DNA of 64,000 bases from Pteria penguin. Lineage: Eukaryota > Mollusca > Bivalvia > Pterioida > Pteriidae. Below the pieces are notes generated by a model that saw only the letters and a program-made list of their open reading frames with translations, did not search any database and was not told the origin of the DNA. The stretch is taken from the NCBI GenBank assembly GCA_035048485.1, contig CM068582.1:32043096-32107095 (forward strand), in the 5' to 3' direction. The first letter of the stretch is position 1. Each line of letters begins with the position of its first letter. Shown here piece by piece: positions 1 through 64,000 of this stretch. The position numbers were made by a program, and so were the translations under genes.

Positions 1-1064
1 TTCAGTTATATGCATGTGATAGTATGTACGATATGTGTATGAGCATCCCTATGTACACTTATGTAGGAAAAGTAAGATCTATCTAAACTGATGCCTATGT
101 AAAGCAGACCCAAAAATAAGTGGTGTCTCATTTCCAATTTCAGCGAGTATATCTCTCCGGAAATGGATTTTCCAGATCAAGTTTTGTTTTAGTCGTGATA
201 TGACATTCTGAGAATTTGCTTTCTCCCGAAGAAAAGAGAAAAAAAAATAATTTTCAATAAAACTAAATCCATACATATGGAGATTAAATTGGAATTCAGA
301 TGCTATACACAGACGACCATTATATTCAGAAATTTGGTAAAGAAGGATAACTCTACTGTTACAACTCGAAATTTACTGTTACTGCTTACTGTTCTACATC
401 ACTTATTTTACTAATAAAAAGAAGTATAAATTTCACTCATCTGACATATACTCATTTCGAAATATAACTCCTTTCAGGGTCTTGTGCATAAACTGAGTAA
501 AATGCTTAAGTCATGATTTCAAATTCTTTTGTTTAACAATGAATTAATAAATGGGATTTGGATTTATTGAGTTTTATTCTGTAAATTAAAACCATTCTGC
601 ATGGCAGTTGATTTGAACGTTTGATAATGAAATAAATTAAGATGAAATAATTGACTTAAGTATTTTCTCAGTTTATGGTGCCGGACCCAGTTTATTTATT
701 TTACATAAAAATGTGAAGATTTGATACGTATGAATGAAAAAAAAAAACCGAACGTGTTAAATTCGGTGATATCATTTATTATAAGAACCTTTTATTTCCT
801 TGTCTCAGACCCATCTTCATCTTTGGATTTACTATGAATCTTAGTGAGTCGTAATCCGCTAATGCACATTAAACGGATGTGAATGATAAAGTGATGATTG
901 ATGCCAGGATAAGTTTTGCTTTATATGAATATACAAGTGCTGCTGCTGGGTCACATCTTTACAAATACATATCAAGTGCAGTCTATACTTTTATTAGTCA
1001 TGTATCCTTAGGGTCATATATTTATTTGGCCTTTTTCATCTTTATGAATATACAGTATGCAATA

Positions 1065-1343
1065 TTGATTGATTGATTGATTATTGTTTTACGTCACTCC
1101 ACGATTATTTCACGTATATGGTGACGGCATCTGCCTGATGCTTTGCATACAAATTTAGACCTTTGCAACGGATCCACCCGAAGCAGTGAGGGGTCTTTTA
1201 CGTGCCACGCCTACTGTGACAAGGGACCTCGGTTTTTACTGTCTCATCCGAAAGACAGAACACCGGTGTGCCCAGGGCGGGAGTCGAACCCGGGACCTCT
1301 CGATCACGAGCCGAGCACCTTATCCACTAGTCCACACCGGCTT
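1065..1343 (-). mobile_element. tRNA-derived SINE, full length (copy 1 of family with GATTGATTGA tail)
   Basis: On the minus strand the element starts with a tRNA-like head near 1343: an A-box-like GGACTAGTGG and a B-box GGGTTCGACTCC (around 1280-1292). A body follows, and the element ends in a TCAATCAATCAATC tail (read on + as GATTGATTGATTG at 1066-1082). It is flanked by a near-perfect 12-bp duplication, CAGTATGCAATA at 1053-1064 and CAGAATGCAATA at 1344-1355. The body is shared with the copy at 45154-45377. A tRNA-derived head plus a simple tail and a target-site duplication is the usual SINE structure. Being in the 5' flank, it could affect nearby transcription, but nothing shows this. 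Confidence 0.85.
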
Positions 1344-1808
1344 CAGAATGCAATACAGTTCATTCACTATATATTATGAAATTAAAGAAATCACCCGAAT
1401 AAGTAGAAAGTATGAGAACACGTCAAACCGAAAGTAAAACAAGATTTCTTTTAATACTCTTATATTACCTGATATTTTTGACGCAGTGGATTTGTCGAGC
1501 TATGGAACTGGCCAGATGAGTTCACAGTAACATGCCCAAGGAGGGTAAACTCTGGGGATTTGTAGGTCCACTCAGGATCAATCACTTGGAAGAAAAGAAA
1601 AACCAGATGGGAAAACTTGTAGCGGACTTTTTTTTATTGCCATATGCAATAAAAATCCTTCCTGTAATTCTGAAGAAGTCATTCAGAGCACACTATAACA
1701 TACAACAAACACACGCTACTTCAATGTTCTTTAAGATTTAGTTATATTACTAAGAAGTCTACCATGAAAAGGTAAATGAAATATGGAAATGTGCAGAAAT
1801 GACACAAA

Positions 1809-1813
<5 letters not shown>

Positions 1814-1846
<33 letters not shown>
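1814..1846. repeat. (AG)n microsatellite
   Basis: About 16 uninterrupted AG units, in the 5' flank. Confidence 0.95.
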
Positions 1847-1850
<4 letters not shown>

Positions 1851-3038
1851 TTTCTAATAATGATTTCAGAACCTACAACACTTCATAAAATATTAATTTG
1901 ATGCACTGTGTTTGTCGATCTATCCGACAGGTGGTATAGTACTTTTCCATATACATGTAATAAAACTCCCAGGAGAAATGTCTATAACAGTTTTTCTCCA
2001 AGGGGAAATCTACTTTACAGCAATTTTCTCATAGTAGATTTCTACCTTGTTTCGTATTTATTTAGAAACCTGTTTTATTATAAATACTAGATTAACACGA
2101 TAGAATATACCTCTTCACACACGCTAATTTACACCTCTTATGATGATGCAAATGATATTTATATAGATTGCAAATGACCAAGTACAAAATTATAAGATCA
2201 GGTCATACTTACATATCTAAAAGAAGTATGGATGAAAAATAACTTTTATTGAACTGAAGAAAGTTTTACAGTTTTGCTTATTCCTGAAAAAAAATCGTTT
2301 CGTGACGTATGTACTTTTCCTTTCATCAAAGATCGGCTTTCGTCCAACACCAAAGATCAAGGCAAAAGACGAAACATTATAAATACGCTGTGTAATAATA
2401 GTATAGTACATGTAATTAAAAGTATGATAAAAACCCCTTGTACGTACTCCAATATACGCATAAACAATTTATTGCAAAAACACTTAATTCCATTGCAGAG
2501 AAAAACCGGTTATACAGTAGATTTTACTATGGGGAAAACACTACTGTACGAGAATAAACTTTACTGTTTAGCCATTTGCATACAAAGCATAGCCATTTAT
2601 TTTTCGAGGGGAGACCACTCAATAGCATATGGGTGGTAGTTGGGTGGAGGTGTTGGGTTGTAGAAAAACGGCAGCGGATATAACTACAACATAATATTAA
2701 TCTGAAGAAGTTCTGTTGAAGGTAAATACACATCAGGGTCTATGTCGTTGCACCACGGATCCACTTCCTAACGGATCTGACCGTAAACAACAATTGTATA
2801 TAATGGGCTTTGAGTACGCCATGTTGAGTACGCCATTCTAATGAGGGTTCATCAAAATCCCATCAATGAATCTATATATGGAGTTTACGGATGGTCGACG
2901 AAAACACTTGGCAACCAGACTAAAATGCACATACTGCTGATATCTCTGTTAAAGATAACCCGATCCACAATAATTCATTTAGTTCAGACCCTTACACTTT
3001 TCATCCGATGACTGTTCAGGAAATTGCTGAAAACGAAT

Positions 3039-3203
<165 letters not shown>

Positions 3204-4704
3204 ATATACATATATTGCCTTATTTTCTACAGGCCTTTGCATATCATTCGATTTGTTCAGGAGCGCGAAGGCTTCTTAAACTATTTTAAGATTCAAAGTC
3301 TATTAAATATTCAAAAGTATATTCTGATCACTACATTGCTGCACACGACGTTTCACATTTCCTTACTTTATTTGCCGATATTATCATAAACAGACATATA
3401 GGTTTAGTTGCCACTACAATAAAACGGTGTCATTCATATAGCAGTCATAAAAAGAATAAAAAATTAATTTGACTTGCATTGCATACAATTTATTGCGTAA
3501 TTTCTGTCAATAAAAATAATTAACATAGTCATTGCAAACCCTCCAGGAAGACTGTTTTCTTTTTCTTTCTTCCTTCCTTTCTCTTTCTTTCTTTCATTTC
3601 CTTTTCTTTCTTTCTTTTAGTTTTTGTTTTATAAGTTATTCATATTAAAGTAAATGGAAGGGTAATAACATCGCCTTTTTCATTCTATCATGTAATCCTT
3701 GGGATATGTGTTTAATACTTCCCAGTTTCTTACTCACATTAAAGTACACATATATATAATTTGTGATTTACACATTGCTCATATCATATCGCTGAATAAA
3801 AACTTCCTTGACCTTTTCTCATTATAAATTCTTCACGGTCTTATCAAACGCAGATCGCTTGTCACACTCTTTGCATGCTACCTTCATAAACATCAAGGGA
3901 GATCAGTCGCAAGTCAACTTTTTCTTCTTATTGCATAACATAATGTGTATATTATGAATGCACTGAGTATAAAACCTCATTATTAAGTAACTTAGCAAGC
4001 TGTAGAGGACAGAACCAGGCGAGGGAATAAGACAATTGCCTCTCGTCATACTGAGATTTTCGATCTTGATAGCATTCACGTTGTTGAGACAGGACAACAG
4101 AAAAGACCCCCGTTTAAAGTAGCTCGCTGTTTGGCTACTTGATATAGATTTGAGCACATAGAAGCCGCTCGGATTTTAGTGGGTCCTTTAACGCACCTTG
4201 GATGTCAGGTGTTAACACTAACCATTTGCATCTTCAGCTGTGGCTATTAATTTTTAAAGTTACCGTTTACCTTGTATTTTAAACATATGAACTTTTCATT
4301 CGCTCGATTGAGGAGGAGGAGTTTATAGATTACGTCAACGAATATCGAAAAAGACGGAAATTTAGAGTTCGGTCTTCGTACTGCAGTGTTTACACAATAA
4401 GCTTGAAGTATTTAAAGAGGTATGCGCCCCAGAAAAACATTATTTCATTAAGATCTTATAAGGAGTACGTATAGGTAGCAGAGATCCGAGGGTGCACTGC
4501 AGTCATTGTTAAATTATTAAGAGTGTGATCAGGAGAGTAGTTAAATGGGAAACTGAGAAGAGAGTTTTTGAGTGATGGTAATGAGGGATCATACATTAGC
4601 GTATGGAATTTAAAAGAAAGTATGCGTCGTGCTTTTAATTGTGAGACGTGATTAGTACTTATCAAAGAAACAACGAGGATTTTATTTTTTTTTGGAATGT
4701 GAAA

Positions 4705-63935
<59,231 letters not shown>

Positions 63936-64000
63936 GTAAGTAATAAAATACACGGAAGTTACAAAAGTTACAAAATAAAAATTAAAAATGAACTATTGCA

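Noticed and set aside
1270..1343. Possible tRNA gene on the minus strand
   Set aside because: It is the head of a SINE with target duplication and tail, not a stand-alone tRNA.
2274..2639. 121-codon + strand frame upstream of the gene
   Set aside because: No domain or signal, ordinary AT-rich flank, no in-phase donor to exon 1, which has its own start and upstream stop.

Overview
The window is animal nuclear DNA, about 64 kb and AT-rich, full of microsatellites and small transposons. It is dominated by the 5' part of one intron-rich gene on the + strand. The organism is most likely a bivalve mollusc. That is an inference from dispersed-repeat style (tRNA-derived SINEs with GATTGATTGA tails, short inverted-repeat elements, TGACCTTGACCT-rich intronic repeats, AGGTGCCCGGGG-type repeats) and from the gene's architecture. 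No species can be assigned.

The gene: seventeen coding exons from 4705 to 63935 can be joined by hand with matching splice phases and no internal stop, giving 2,076 nt or 692 codons. The protein has a signal peptide (exon 1), a seven-cysteine EMI domain (exons 2-3), one ordinary EGF repeat (exon 4), and eight single-exon EGF repeats of which five start with the calcium-binding D-[IV]-[DN]-E-C motif (exons 5-12). Then comes a cysteine-free linker with an RGD tripeptide (exon 13), a 21-bp microexon (exon 14), and the start of a laminin-type EGF array (exons 15-17) that runs off the right edge. EMI followed by calcium-binding EGF repeats followed by laminin-type EGF repeats is the order of MEGF6, a secreted extracellular protein, so I call it MEGF6-like. 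The 3' end is outside the window.

Layout: 1-4.7 kb is 5' flank with a complete SINE and a large (AC)n(AT)n tract. From 4.7 to 50.8 kb six small exons are separated by long introns (up to about 11 kb). These hold most of the repeats: a 29-bp minisatellite with E-box cores, short inverted-repeat elements, a tRNA-like sequence inside a 65-bp inverted repeat, SINEs with perfect target-site duplications, and long AT, AC, ATT and GA tracts. From 50.8 to 64 kb the exons are closer together.

Most interesting: two open, phase-compatible candidate alternative last exons at 47.7 and 48.5 kb that would end the protein after the second calcium-binding EGF repeat, the second with an AATAAA 48 nt past its stop; the RGD-bearing linker with its microexon; and the inverted-repeat element carrying a tRNA-like core. 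I see no other protein-coding gene, no functional tRNA or rRNA gene, and no CRISPR array. Microsatellite-derived and other short open frames are treated as noise.
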